DNA of 64,000 bases from Gemmatimonadota bacterium (GCA_016874005.1 VGVQ01000003.1:99019-163018), one strand, 5' to 3'. Numbered from the stretch's first letter, positions 28,052 through 37,992 are shown. Program-made: numbers and translations. Notes: generated by a model not told the origin, from the sequence alone.

Positions 28052-28800
28052 TCACCCTAGCCGGTCGGTCGGTGCTGGTCACCGGAGGCTCGCGGGGGAT
28101 CGGCAAAGCGGTCGCCCTGCTCGCGGCCAAGGCCGGGGCCGACGTCGCGATCACCTATCGGTCGCGGGCTGGTGACGCCGAGGCGGTGGCCAGACAGATA
28201 CGCGACCTGGGCCGCCGGGCGTACATCGGCGGTGGCGACCACGCCGATCCCGCAGTCGTCGGTCGGATCTTTCGGGAGGTCAAGGCCGTCTTTGGTGGTC
28301 TCGATGGCTTCGTTGCGAACGCCGGCGTTTGGCCGCCGGCCGAGGTAGCGCTGCGGGACATGGCCGAGCGCCAGTGGCGAGGCACCATGATGCAAAACGT
28401 GGACGGGGTCTTCCACACCACGAAGGCGTCACTCGAATTGCTGCGGCCGGGCGGCGCCATTGTTCTCGTGTCGAGTACCGCGGGCCAGCGGGGCGAACCA
28501 TTCCACGCCGACTACGCCGCGTCGAAGGGGGCCCTGATCTCGCTCACCAAAGCCTTGTGCGTCGAGTGTGCTCCGGGCATCAGGGTCAATTGTGTCGCGC
28601 CGGGCTGGGTCGACACCGAGATGGTTGCCAGTGCCCTCGAGGGCTCCGAGCGCGATCGGGTCACGGCGGGCATTCCGCTCGGGCGGATTCCGCCTCCGGA
28701 GGACATCGCCGGACCGATCGTCTTCCTGCTGAGCGCCTGGGCGCGACACATCACGGGTGAGGTCCTCAACGTCAACGGGGGAAGCGTGTTGTGCGGGTAA
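28048..28800 (+). CDS. SDR-family oxidoreductase (FabG-like)
   Basis: VTGGSRGIG; VANAG; DYAASKGALISLTKAL. Confidence 0.9.
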   Translation: MITLAGRSVLVTGGSRGIGKAVALLAAKAGADVAITYRSRAGDAEAVARQIRDLGRRAYIGGGDHADPAVVGRIFREVKAVFGGLDGFVANAGVWPPAEVALRDMAERQWRGTMMQNVDGVFHTTKASLELLRPGGAIVLVSSTAGQRGEPFHADYAASKGALISLTKALCVECAPGIRVNCVAPGWVDTEMVASALEGSERDRVTAGIPLGRIPPPEDIAGPIVFLLSAWARHITGEVLNVNGGSVLCG

Positions 28801-28822
28801 GCCCGGCCAAGGTCCGGCGGGC

Positions 28823-30001
28823 GTGACGGCCCGGGCCAGGCTCGACCTTCCCGCCGAAGTGGTCGAGATCGCCACGACGCTCGAGGCGGCGGGGCACGAG
28901 ACGTGGTGCGTCGGCGGGGCGCTTCGGGACGCTCACTTCGGCACGGTGCCCGATGACGTCGACCTCGCCACCAGCGCCACGCCGGATCAGGTTCAGTCGC
29001 TGTTCCGGCACACCGTGCCGGTGGGAATCAAGTTCGGCACCGTCGGGGTGTTGGATCGCCACCGCCGGCTCCACGAAGTCACCACCTTTCGACACGACGT
29101 CCAAACGGATGGCCGCCACGCCGTGGTGGCGTATGGGGCCTCGCTCGAGGACGACCTGGCTCGCCGGGATTTCACCATCAACGCCATGGCGTATCACCCG
29201 CTGCGCGGCGAGTGGCGCGATCCGTTCGGAGGAGCGGCCGACCTCGAACGGCGGGTGATTCGGGCGGTCGGGAACCCCGCCGACCGGTTCCGCGAGGACT
29301 ACCTCCGGATTCTCCGGGCCATCCGTTTCGCCGCGCGGCTCGATTTCTCGATCGACCCGGCCACCTGGTCGGCCGCGATGGCCGAGGCCGGCGGGCTGGA
29401 CCGGCTCTCGGCCGAACGGGTCCGGGATGAATGGTTCCGGAGCCTCGAGACGGCCCAGTCGCTGGAGCGGATGATCCGGCTCTGGCACGACGTTGGGGCC
29501 GCCCGCCAATGGATGGCCGGTCTGGTGACCCACTCGCCGTTCCCACCGGGGCCGATCGAGCCGCGCGACCCGGTGGCGCTCACGGCGGCGCTGGTCGCCG
29601 ACCCGGTTGGCACCTTGGGCCGACTCAAGGCATCGGGGGCGGAGATCGAGCGGGTCGGACGGATCGTGGCGGGCCCGCGGATTCCCGAGAGCGGGGATGA
29701 GCGGGTGGTCCGCAGGTGGCTCGCGGCGGTCGGTCCGGCCGCCGACGACCTGATCCTGCTCGACCGGTGGCGGACGGGCCGGCCGGGGTGGGTGACGCCG
29801 ATCGTCTCGGTCATCCGATCTCGGCGAGACCCGCTGACCCGGTCGGACCTCGCGGTGAGCGGGGCCGATCTGATCGCGGCCGGGATCGGTCCGGGGCCAC
29901 ACCTCGGCCGAGTCCTGGCCGAGCTGCTCGACGCGGTGCTCGACGACCCGGGCAGCAACCGTCGCGAGGTATTGTTGGCTCGCGCGCGCCGGGTGCCGTG
30001 A
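28823..30001 (+). CDS. CCA tRNA nucleotidyltransferase / poly(A) polymerase family
   Basis: GHETWCVGGALRDAHFGTVPDDVDLATSATPDQV; DFTINAMAYHP; DRFREDYLRILRAIRFAARL. Confidence 0.93.
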   Translation: MTARARLDLPAEVVEIATTLEAAGHETWCVGGALRDAHFGTVPDDVDLATSATPDQVQSLFRHTVPVGIKFGTVGVLDRHRRLHEVTTFRHDVQTDGRHAVVAYGASLEDDLARRDFTINAMAYHPLRGEWRDPFGGAADLERRVIRAVGNPADRFREDYLRILRAIRFAARLDFSIDPATWSAAMAEAGGLDRLSAERVRDEWFRSLETAQSLERMIRLWHDVGAARQWMAGLVTHSPFPPGPIEPRDPVALTAALVADPVGTLGRLKASGAEIERVGRIVAGPRIPESGDERVVRRWLAAVGPAADDLILLDRWRTGRPGWVTPIVSVIRSRRDPLTRSDLAVSGADLIAAGIGPGPHLGRVLAELLDAVLDDPGSNRREVLLARARRVP

Positions 30002-31314
30002 CGGACGGAGGGCTGTTCGCGCCGGCGGGACCGCTCGCCGATCGGATCCGGCCGCGGTCACTCGAGGAGTTCGTCGGCCAGCGTCATCTCCTGGCTCCGG
30101 GGAAGGCGTTAGGCGACGCCATCCGCCGAGGCGACCTCACCTCGACCATCTTCTGGGGGCCGCCCGGCGTCGGGAAGACCACCCTGGCCCGACTGGTCGC
30201 CCAGCACACCGGCCGCGAGTTCGTGGGGTTCAGCGCGGTGACCGAGGGCGTGCCCAGGGTCCGCGAGATCATCAAGGAAGCGGAAGCCCGCCTCGTCCTC
30301 GGGCGGGGCACCATTCTCTTCTGCGATGAGATCCACCGATTCAACCGGGCCCAGCAGGATGCGTTCCTGCCGCACGTCGAGCGGGGCACCATCACCCTGA
30401 TCGGCGCCACGACGGAGAACCCCAGCTTCAGCCTCAATGGGGCACTGTTGTCGCGGGCCAGGGTCTTCGTGCTCGAGTCGCTAGCGGCGGCGGATCTGAT
30501 GGCCTTGCTCCGGCGGGCGTTGTCCGACGACGATCGCGGGCTCGGGGCCCAGGGTGTCACGGCCGACGACGCGGCGCTCGCCGCGATCGCGGTTCAAGCG
30601 GACGGAGATGCCCGGCTCGCCTTGACCACTCTCGAGGCGGCGGCACTTCACGTCGGACTGCGCGGTCATCTGACCGAGGCGGTGTTGAGCGAGGTGCTGG
30701 CGCGACGGGTCCCCCGGTACGACGCGACGGGGGAGGAGCATTACAACCTGCTCTCGGCGTATCACAAGGCACTCCGGGGGAGCGACCCTGACGGGGCCTT
30801 GTATTGGGCCGCCCGGATGATCGAGGGCGGGGAAGATCCCCGCACCCTGTTCCGGCGGGCGATCGCGATGGCGGCCGAGGATATCGGCTTGGCCGATCCC
30901 AACGCCTTGCTCATGGCGGTGGCGGCGCAGTCCGCCTACCAGGTGCTCGGGCCGCCGGAGGGGTATCTACCACTGGCCGAAATGACCATCTACCTCGCGA
31001 CCGCGCCGAAATCCAATAGCACGGTCGTGGCACTCGGGGCGGCGTTCGACGCGGCCCGGACGACCCCGGCAGAACCGGTGCCCCTGCACCTTCGAAACGC
31101 CCCGACGAGCCTGATGAAGGACCTGGGATACGGCACGGGGTACCGATATGCTCACGATGGGCCGGGTCATTACCTTCCCCAGGACTACCTTCCAGCCGCG
31201 CTCAAGGGGACTGCTTTCTACTCGCCGGGGACCATCGGCTTCGAGACGAAGGTGGCGGAGCGGCTCCGGTGGTGGCGGGAACGGTCCAGGGACTCGGAAC
31301 CCAAGGGAGACTGA
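29998..31314 (+). CDS. rarA: Replication-associated recombination protein A (RarA/MgsA AAA ATPase)
   Basis: GTG start; LADRIRPRSLEEFVGQRHLL; FWGPPGVGKTTLAR; FCDEIHRFNRAQQDAFLP. Confidence 0.95.
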   Translation: MTDGGLFAPAGPLADRIRPRSLEEFVGQRHLLAPGKALGDAIRRGDLTSTIFWGPPGVGKTTLARLVAQHTGREFVGFSAVTEGVPRVREIIKEAEARLVLGRGTILFCDEIHRFNRAQQDAFLPHVERGTITLIGATTENPSFSLNGALLSRARVFVLESLAAADLMALLRRALSDDDRGLGAQGVTADDAALAAIAVQADGDARLALTTLEAAALHVGLRGHLTEAVLSEVLARRVPRYDATGEEHYNLLSAYHKALRGSDPDGALYWAARMIEGGEDPRTLFRRAIAMAAEDIGLADPNALLMAVAAQSAYQVLGPPEGYLPLAEMTIYLATAPKSNSTVVALGAAFDAARTTPAEPVPLHLRNAPTSLMKDLGYGTGYRYAHDGPGHYLPQDYLPAALKGTAFYSPGTIGFETKVAERLRWWRERSRDSEPKGD

Positions 31315-31328
31315 CAATTTCAAGGACC

Positions 31329-32606
31329 ATGATCGACGTGGCGCCGCCGGTCGAACGAGCCGTGCTGGTCGGGGCGCCGCGGAAGGGCAGTGACGACGCA
31401 GCGCATCTGACAGAGCACCTCGACGAGTTGGCTCGATTGGTGGACACGGCTGGGGCGCTCGTCGTCGGCCGGTTGTCGCAGCAGGTCGCGACCCCGAATC
31501 CCGCAACCCTGATCGGAGAAGGAAAGGTCGTCGAGCTCGAGGCGTTGATCGCCGAGCTCGGGGCGACCCTGGTGATCTTCGACGAGGAACTGGCCCCGGT
31601 GCAGGGCGCCAACCTCGAAAAGCAGCTCGGGGTTCGGGTCATGGATCGGGCGGAAGTCATTCTCGACATCTTCTCCACTCGGGCCCGGACCGCCGAGGCC
31701 AAGCTGCAGGTGGAGCTGGCGCAGCTCGAGTATCTGTTGCCGCGGTTGGCCCGAATGTGGACGCACTTGTCCCGAATCCGGGGCGGTATCGGTCTGCGAG
31801 GGCCCGGCGAAACCCAGCTCGAGACCGACCGCCGGATGATCCGCAAGAAGATCCAGCACCACCGGGCCAAGCTCCGCGACGTGGCGCGGCATCGAGAAGT
31901 GCTGCGATCGGGCCGCCAGGCGATGCTCTGCGCCGCGCTGGTTGGCTACACCAACGCTGGCAAATCGAGCATTCTCCGAGGGCTGACGGGCGAGCGAGAG
32001 ATCGTCGTGGAGGACCGGCTTTTCGCGACGCTGGATACGCTGACCCGGGAGGTCGATCTCGGCGGCGGGCAGAAAGCGCGGGTTACCGATACGGTGGGCT
32101 TCATCCGGAAACTTCCCCATCACTTGGTGGCCAGCTTCCGGGCGACCCTCGAAGAAGCGCGCGGCGCCGATGTGCTCCTTCACGTGGTCGACGCGAGCCA
32201 TCTGGAATGGGAGGAGCACATTCGGGTCGTCGACCAAGTCCTGGCCGAGCTCGAGCTGTCGGACAAAGCAGTGATCATGGTGTTCAACAAGGCGGATCGG
32301 CTGGCGGATCCGGCCGGATTCGCCATCCGGGCGACCTCGCTGTTTGGCGACGCGGTCGTGGTGAGCGCCGTCGCGGCCGAGGGGCTTACCGCTCTGAAGG
32401 CGCTCCTCGCGGCGAAGAGCCGGGCCCTCCGGCCGCCGGTGCGGGTCGTGGTGCCTGCGACCGATGGGAAGCGGATTGCCGAGGTGTATCGGTCTGGGGA
32501 GGTGGTTTCGCGGGAGGACACCCCGGAAGGCGTAGCGTTTCTGGTGAGGCTGGAGGACTGGAAGGCCAAGCGGTTGGGGGAAGCGGCCAGGGGAACCACC
32601 GAGTGA
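31329..32606 (+). CDS. hflX: GTPase HflX
   Basis: SRIRGGIGLRGPGETQLETDRR; ALVGYTNAGKSSILRGLTG; DTVGFIRKLPHHLVASFRATLEE. Confidence 0.96.
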   Translation: MIDVAPPVERAVLVGAPRKGSDDAAHLTEHLDELARLVDTAGALVVGRLSQQVATPNPATLIGEGKVVELEALIAELGATLVIFDEELAPVQGANLEKQLGVRVMDRAEVILDIFSTRARTAEAKLQVELAQLEYLLPRLARMWTHLSRIRGGIGLRGPGETQLETDRRMIRKKIQHHRAKLRDVARHREVLRSGRQAMLCAALVGYTNAGKSSILRGLTGEREIVVEDRLFATLDTLTREVDLGGGQKARVTDTVGFIRKLPHHLVASFRATLEEARGADVLLHVVDASHLEWEEHIRVVDQVLAELELSDKAVIMVFNKADRLADPAGFAIRATSLFGDAVVVSAVAAEGLTALKALLAAKSRALRPPVRVVVPATDGKRIAEVYRSGEVVSREDTPEGVAFLVRLEDWKAKRLGEAARGTTE

Positions 32607-32613
32607 CCGCCTG

Positions 32614-34065
32614 ATGCTAGTCTCGAACGCCTTTCGCTACAGCCTGGCACGCGGTCTTCCTGGGTTGGCCAATTTCTTCGCTTTGGCGCTCTTCACCCGG
32701 CTGCTCGGGCCGACCGGGTATGGCTCGTATGCGTTGGTGATCGCGACGGTTGGGTTAGCCTACGCGGTATTGTTCCAGTGGCTCAGCCTGGCGACGCTGC
32801 GATTCGCGCAGTCGCAGTTGGCCGATCGGGCGACCGTGCTCGTGTCGGTCCGGCGGTGGTATTGGCGGATCGCGGCAGTGGTGGTGGTGCTGGTCGCCGG
32901 GGTCGCGATCGTCGGGGTTCCCGACTTGCCGCGTCCGACGATCGTGCTGGCGGGGGTGCTGCTGCTGGCGCACGCCTGGGTCGAGATCAACCTGATGTTG
33001 GCGAGCGCCGATCGGCGCCCGGGGCGCTACGGTTGGCTCGCGGGGGTCAAGGCGGGTGGGGTGCTGCTGTTCGGCGCGATCGGGGCGTGGAGTGGTTACG
33101 GGTTTGGCGGAGTCGTGGCGGGGGCCTGCGTCGGGTTGGTATTGCCGGCGATTTGGGCGGCGGCGCGCGACTGGCGGGGCCTCGCGGCTGGAGGGGTAGC
33201 GGCGACCGAGGTGGCGCTAGGTCGATACGGGGCCCCTCTGGCGGTGACCTACCTGCTCGATTTCATCATCAGCACATCCGACCGGTTGCTGATCGGGGCG
33301 ATGCTGGGGGCCGCCGCCGCGGGGACCTACGCGGCGGCCTACGATTTGACCCAGCAGTCGATGTGGACGCTGATGATGATCGTCAACCTGTCGGCGTATC
33401 CCTTAATGATGACCGCGGTAGAGCGAAGCGATGCGGTGGCGTTAGGGGCGCTGGGCCGCCGCCACATCGGTCTCCTGCTCGGAATCGGCCTGCCCGTCGC
33501 GGCTGGGCTGGCGGTGCTGGCGCCAGGGATCAGCACCGCGGCCTTCGGCTCGGCTTTCGCTCGCGAGGCAGCCACGGTGCTTCCGATCGTCGCCGTCGCG
33601 ATTCTCCTCGGTGGCCTCAAATCCTATTACTTCGACTTAGCGTTCCAGGCTGGACGATCGACAAAGGGCCAGCTCATTGTCGCGGCCGTGGCCGGGGTGG
33701 CCAACCTGGTGCTCAATATCCTCTGGATTCCGCGGTTCGGGCCGACCGGCGCGGCCGCCGCGACCCTGGCCGCGTACGGCCTCGGGTTGGGCTTGAGCGT
33801 CGTGGCCGGGCGGCGAGTCGTTCCGTTGCCGTTCGGCGGCGCGGACGCCGGCAAACTCCTGTTGGCCGCCACCGCGATGCTGCTGGTGCTCTATCCCTTC
33901 CGGGCGGGTGATGGGTTGCCAGCGCTCGCCGCCAAGATCGTCGTGGGCGCGGCCGTCTACGCCACGATTTGTTGGTTGACCAACCCCGCGGGTGTTCGAG
34001 ATGGGATCCGAGCCTGGTGGCATTCGCGAGCCGCGGGGCCGCCGGCCACCGGGTGGTCGTCGTAG
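32614..34065 (+). CDS. Polysaccharide flippase (Wzx/MATE-like, multi-TM)
   Basis: ~12 hydrophobic helices; FFALALFTRLLGPTGYGSYALVIATVGL; LNILWIPRFGPTGAAAATLAAYG. Confidence 0.85.
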   Translation: MLVSNAFRYSLARGLPGLANFFALALFTRLLGPTGYGSYALVIATVGLAYAVLFQWLSLATLRFAQSQLADRATVLVSVRRWYWRIAAVVVVLVAGVAIVGVPDLPRPTIVLAGVLLLAHAWVEINLMLASADRRPGRYGWLAGVKAGGVLLFGAIGAWSGYGFGGVVAGACVGLVLPAIWAAARDWRGLAAGGVAATEVALGRYGAPLAVTYLLDFIISTSDRLLIGAMLGAAAAGTYAAAYDLTQQSMWTLMMIVNLSAYPLMMTAVERSDAVALGALGRRHIGLLLGIGLPVAAGLAVLAPGISTAAFGSAFAREAATVLPIVAVAILLGGLKSYYFDLAFQAGRSTKGQLIVAAVAGVANLVLNILWIPRFGPTGAAAATLAAYGLGLGLSVVAGRRVVPLPFGGADAGKLLLAATAMLLVLYPFRAGDGLPALAAKIVVGAAVYATICWLTNPAGVRDGIRAWWHSRAAGPPATGWSS

Positions 34066-34081
34066 TCAGGGCGGTCGAGCC

Positions 34082-34877
34082 ATGTGCGGAATAGCCGGGT
34101 TCTTCGGCCCTCCATTCGACTCGGCCGAAGGCGACCGGATCGTCTCCCGGATGAGTACCGCACTTCGGCACCGGGGCCCGGACGACGCCGGAACCTGGAT
34201 CGACGGATCGGCCGGGATCGCGCTGGGCCATCGCCGGCTGGCGGTCCTCGATACTTCGGACCGGGGCCGCCAACCGATGGTGTCACCGAGCGGCCGGTTC
34301 GTCATCACGTACAACGGTGAGATCTACAATTTCGTAGCCTTGCGGCGCGAGGAGGAGCGCCGCGGCACCAGGTTCCGGGGCACTTCGGACACCGAGGTAC
34401 TCGTTGCACTGATCGATCGCCTGGGTGTACGAGAAGCGACCTGTCAGCTGGCAGGGATGTTTGCGTTCGCGGTCTGGGACCGTCGAGAACGATCCGTTTA
34501 CCTAGTTCGAGATCGGATCGGCGAGAAGCCGCTCTACTACGGGGCGGTGGCAGGCACATGGCTGTTTGGCTCGGAACTCAAGAGCCTGGCGTGTCACCCG
34601 GTCTGGACGGGTCGGATCGATCCGGTCGCCGTCAGCCTTTACCTTCGCTACAACTACGTCCCGACGCCTCACTCGATCTTCGAGGGAATTCGGAAGGTCG
34701 ACCCCGGCACGATCGTCACGGTGTCGGAGGGTGGGCGGTTCGCGAGGGAGACGTACTGGGACCTTCAGGCAGCGGTGGCCGATGGACTGAGCAATCCGGT
34801 GGCTGATGGCACCGATGGAATCTCCCTTCTCGAGGAACGGCTGTTGGCAACGATCGGCGAAAGATGCTGGCGGATGT
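34082..34877 (+). pseudogene. asnB: Asparagine synthetase (glutamine-hydrolysing), C-terminal synthetase domain missing
   Basis: MCGIAGFFGP, RGPDDAGTW, NGEIYNF, LVRDRIGEKPLYYG; homology runs through RMLADV only with a frame change near 34862 and stops at ~34877. Confidence 0.85.
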
Positions 34878-35558
34878 GCGCCGCACCCCGCTATAGACCC
34901 GGCCCAGGCGCGGATACAGCGCGGTTTCCAACTGCCCGAGGGTGAGACTGCCGACGTAGACCTGGCCTACTTGGGGGATGACGACGAACCCTTCTCGGGT
35001 CACTTCCAGGGTGTGGGCCACCTCGACATCCCCAGTGAGAATGAGGACCAGGACATCACCGGGCCCGAGGCGATAGGACGGGTCGACCGGACCAGTCGTC
35101 GGCGGCTGGAACTGGGTGCTAACCCGCCGGAACACATCGAGACCGAAAACCCGGAGTCGTTTCGCGCCGGTATCCGGTTGGGGAAGGTCGCGTCGGAGCA
35201 GGCCCGGCTCGCCGGGAACGCTATCCGTCGCCAGCGGGTCGAATTCGCCCACGGTGGCCAAACCCAGGGCCCGGACGGCCTCGAGCACGCGGCTGACCGG
35301 CTCAGCACCCTCGATCCCCGCTCCATCGGCCGTCAGATAGGCGTCGAGCAAATTCCCGGCATAGCCCGAGGCGATCAGGCGACTCCTGATCTGCTCGGCG
35401 GAGAGGCCCGAGGTGGCGATTCGCTGGCGCAACTGGGCGGTGAGATCCGGCTGGGTTTGGAGCAGCGCCCTGACTTGATCGTTGCCCGGCCGCTGAGCCG
35501 GGGCCACGGTCGCCAGGGTGGCGGTCAGGAGAACCGCCGTGAGCAGGATGGCTCGCAT
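34878..35558 (-). pseudogene. Polysaccharide biosynthesis/export protein (Wza-like), C-terminal part missing
   Basis: Signal peptide MRAILLTAVLLTATLATVAPAQ; YRLGPGDVLVLILTGDVEVAHTLEVTREGFVVIPQVGQVYVGSLTLGQLETALYPRLGRVYSGVRR then non-homologous antisense asnB. Confidence 0.8.
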
Positions 35559-36659
35559 CTAGACTCCTTTGCCCTCCGGGGCTCCGGCCGCCACGAACGC
35601 GACCGTCGCCCGCCAGAAATCGAGTGTCGCCGCGGCGACGGCGCTGGGAACGAACCGAGTGAGGACCCGGTCGCGGGCCCGGGCACCTAACGCTCGACAC
35701 GAGGCTGGATCGGCCACCCACCCTTGAATGGTGGCCGCCATCGCCTCGGTGTCGTCCGCGATCACCCCCGCCTCGCCAACGAGGTCCGGCAGGCAGCCGG
35801 CTCTGGTGACGAGCGGCGTGACGCCGTGACCCATCGCGTCGAGTACGGTCGGTGAATGATACTCAACCCAATGGGCGGTATCCCGCGAAGGCGCCACCAG
35901 ACAGTCGATTTCGCGCCAGAGCGCCTCCGTCGTGTCCCGCCGAATTCCACCGCGCCACTCGACCCGGGACGCCAGTCCGCGCTGCTGGATCTCCCGCTCG
36001 AGGAGCTCCTGTTCCGGTCCCGTGCCCACCACGATCAACCGCCAGCGGCCGAAGGTTCGACCCAGGGCCGCGATGAGGTCGAGGGCGCCGCGTTCCGGAA
36101 CCAATCGACCGACGAACCCCACCGTCAGATCCGGGCCGCGCCCTTCGCTCGCGAGCGGCGGCGGCACCGGCACCCCGGCGAGCGGGATGACCGCCGCGAT
36201 GGCGCGCGGGGCGACCGATCGCAGCTGTCCCATGGTCACCGTGCTCTCGCCGGCCACGCCGGCGGCGTATTCGAGGGTCGCAGTCTGCCGGCGCCGACTG
36301 AGCCACCCCATTTCGCGGTCGACGGGCTGACGGGCAAAGAGAACGTAGGGGATTCCAGCCGCCCGCGCCGCGGCCGCCGCACTGGCGGCCAGGCGACTCT
36401 CCGGATCCAACTCGAGGTGGACGAGATCGGGGCGCTCCGTCGTGATGAGCTGACGAAGGGCCTTGGCGGTGAGGGACACGGCGGTTCGCTCTGGGTCAGT
36501 CGTCTCGGTGATCGCGAGTCCGCTGACTCGTTGCCCCCGGCCTTCGGGGTCGGCGCCATCGGTGGCGACAACCAAATCCGCGCCCAGGGCGGCGATCGCC
36601 CGGTATTTCTCCCACATCGCCGGAACTCTGATGTACTTGGAGAGGACGAGGATCCGCAC
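35559..36659 (-). CDS. Glycosyltransferase family 1/4 (GT-B fold)
   Basis: VGFVGRLVPERGALDLIAALGRTFGRWRLIVVGTGPEQELLE; VLDAMGHGVTPLVT. Confidence 0.88.
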   Translation of the reverse strand: MRILVLSKYIRVPAMWEKYRAIAALGADLVVATDGADPEGRGQRVSGLAITETTDPERTAVSLTAKALRQLITTERPDLVHLELDPESRLAASAAAAARAAGIPYVLFARQPVDREMGWLSRRRQTATLEYAAGVAGESTVTMGQLRSVAPRAIAAVIPLAGVPVPPPLASEGRGPDLTVGFVGRLVPERGALDLIAALGRTFGRWRLIVVGTGPEQELLEREIQQRGLASRVEWRGGIRRDTTEALWREIDCLVAPSRDTAHWVEYHSPTVLDAMGHGVTPLVTRAGCLPDLVGEAGVIADDTEAMAATIQGWVADPASCRALGARARDRVLTRFVPSAVAAATLDFWRATVAFVAAGAPEGKGV

Positions 36660-36751
36660 GGTCCGGTATTATGGCCGGTGTCAACCCGACAGCCAAGGTC
36701 CCGCCCGCCCGGTGCATCGCGAGGCGGAGCGGCCTTATCTTGCGTGGCGAC

Positions 36752-36825
36752 GGGCCCTTAGCTCAGGCGGTTAGAGCAGCGGACTCATAATCCGTAGGTC
36801 CTGGGTTCGAATCCCAGAGGGCCCA
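36752..36825 (+). tRNA. tRNA with CAU anticodon; probably tRNA-Ile2 (k2CAU), elongator tRNA-Met possible
   Basis: Acceptor GGGCCCT/AGGGCCC, anticodon loop CTCATAA, T-loop GGTTCGAATCC; no encoded CCA. Confidence 0.9.
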
Positions 36826-37041
36826 TGAGTCGGAAGCGGCGCTGTCGAGCATGTTGACGCTCTTGCGGCAGGAAGCAGGTCTCCGACCCCACCGGGTGCA
36901 GCTTCCCGCGCGCCCACCTTTTGGCACGCTGGCACATTGCGGCGGGGGTTCGCTCCCGCCAGCCGACGCCGTATCGATCGCCCCTTATCCAAACATGTGT
37001 CGTTGCGAGTTTTGACAGTTGTTGCAGTCCCAAGTGGTTTG

Positions 37042-37057
37042 CTGGCAAGGATTTCGC
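37042..37057 (+). promoter_or_regulatory. Candidate sigma-54 (-24/-12) promoter upstream of the PEP-CTERM gene
   Basis: TGGCAAGGATTTCGCA: GG-N10-GC spacing, two mismatches to TGGCACNNNNNTTGCW. Confidence 0.45.
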
Positions 37058-37159
37058 ATAGAGAGGGTGTGCCTGAACTGGCCGGAGCGGAGGATGCAAC
37101 CTTCGGCACAGGGAAAGCAGACGTGCGAGATCAACGCGGCCAATCATTTGGGGGGGGAG

Positions 37160-37801
37160 ATGAAGTTCTCGAGACTGTCGGCAGTACTCGCGGCGGCGCT
37201 GGTCCCGGCAACACTGGCGGCTCAACCGGTCCAAGTCGATATCAATACGACTTATTCGCTGGCCGGTGGATTCTATCGGTACGCCTCCTCAGTAGGGTGG
37301 TATTTCACACCGTCTTCGACGTTTTTTCTGACGGCGATTCAGACCCGATTCAATCCTGCTGCAGGTCCTAACGTCGACCGCAGCGTATCGGTCGAGCTCT
37401 GGAACGATCGCCCCGCGGTTGGTGGATCGATCCTGGCTAGCGGGAGCTTCCAGTCGAATTCGGCTTTGGGCGTATTCGGCGGCGCAGGGTTCGCACCGGT
37501 TCTACTGCAAGCTGGAATCCAGTATTTCATAGGATTTAGGAACGTGCAGGGGCTTGGTTACAACTACACTCGGGATCCAGGCGCGCAAAGCTTGGGGCCG
37601 CAGTACTATTCGCTTGGGCCGATTTTCACCGACGATAACTACGGTTCGGGTGGGGTCAGTGGTCCGGAGCAAGGGAGCCCGAACCTCATCTTGACGGGAT
37701 ACGACGTCTCGACCGTACCCGAGCCGATGACCATGGTGCTTCTGGCCACGGGTCTCGCGGCCATGGGCGGGGTCGGGCTGATCAAACGCCGCCGGCAGTA
37801 G
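37160..37801 (+). CDS. Secreted PEP-CTERM sorting domain protein
   Basis: Signal peptide MKFSRLSAVLAAALVPATLAAQ; C-terminus VPEPMTMVLLATGLAAMGGVGLIKRRRQ. Confidence 0.88.
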   Translation: MKFSRLSAVLAAALVPATLAAQPVQVDINTTYSLAGGFYRYASSVGWYFTPSSTFFLTAIQTRFNPAAGPNVDRSVSVELWNDRPAVGGSILASGSFQSNSALGVFGGAGFAPVLLQAGIQYFIGFRNVQGLGYNYTRDPGAQSLGPQYYSLGPIFTDDNYGSGGVSGPEQGSPNLILTGYDVSTVPEPMTMVLLATGLAAMGGVGLIKRRRQ

Positions 37802-37833
37802 TTGTAGCACTCGCAGCGCTGCTGTATCCGAGT

Positions 37834-37866
37834 CGACGCGCCGGTCCCGTTGGGGCCGGCGCGTCG
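37834..37866 (+). terminator. Strong hairpin downstream of the PEP-CTERM gene
   Basis: CGACGCGCCGGtCCC gtt GGGgCCGGCGCGTCG. Confidence 0.6.
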
Positions 37867-37918
37867 TTCGTTTGAGCGCTTGCTCGGGGCAGCAGCGGCC
37901 ATTAGACTTGCCCGCCCG

Positions 37919-37992
37919 GGGCGGTTAGCTCAGCTGGTTAGAGCGCTGGTCTCACATACCAGAGGTCGGGGGTTCGATCCCCTCACCGCCCA
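37919..37992 (+). tRNA. tRNA-Val (CAC)
   Basis: Acceptor GGGCGGT/ACCGCCC, anticodon stem CTGGT/ACCAG with loop CTCACAT, T-loop GGTTCGATCCC. Confidence 0.93.

Noticed and set aside
36922-36940. TTGGCACGCTGGCACATTGC as a sigma-54 promoter
   Set aside because: Spacing between either TGGCAC and TTGC is 9 or 1 nt instead of 5; the element at 37042 has correct GG-N10-GC spacing
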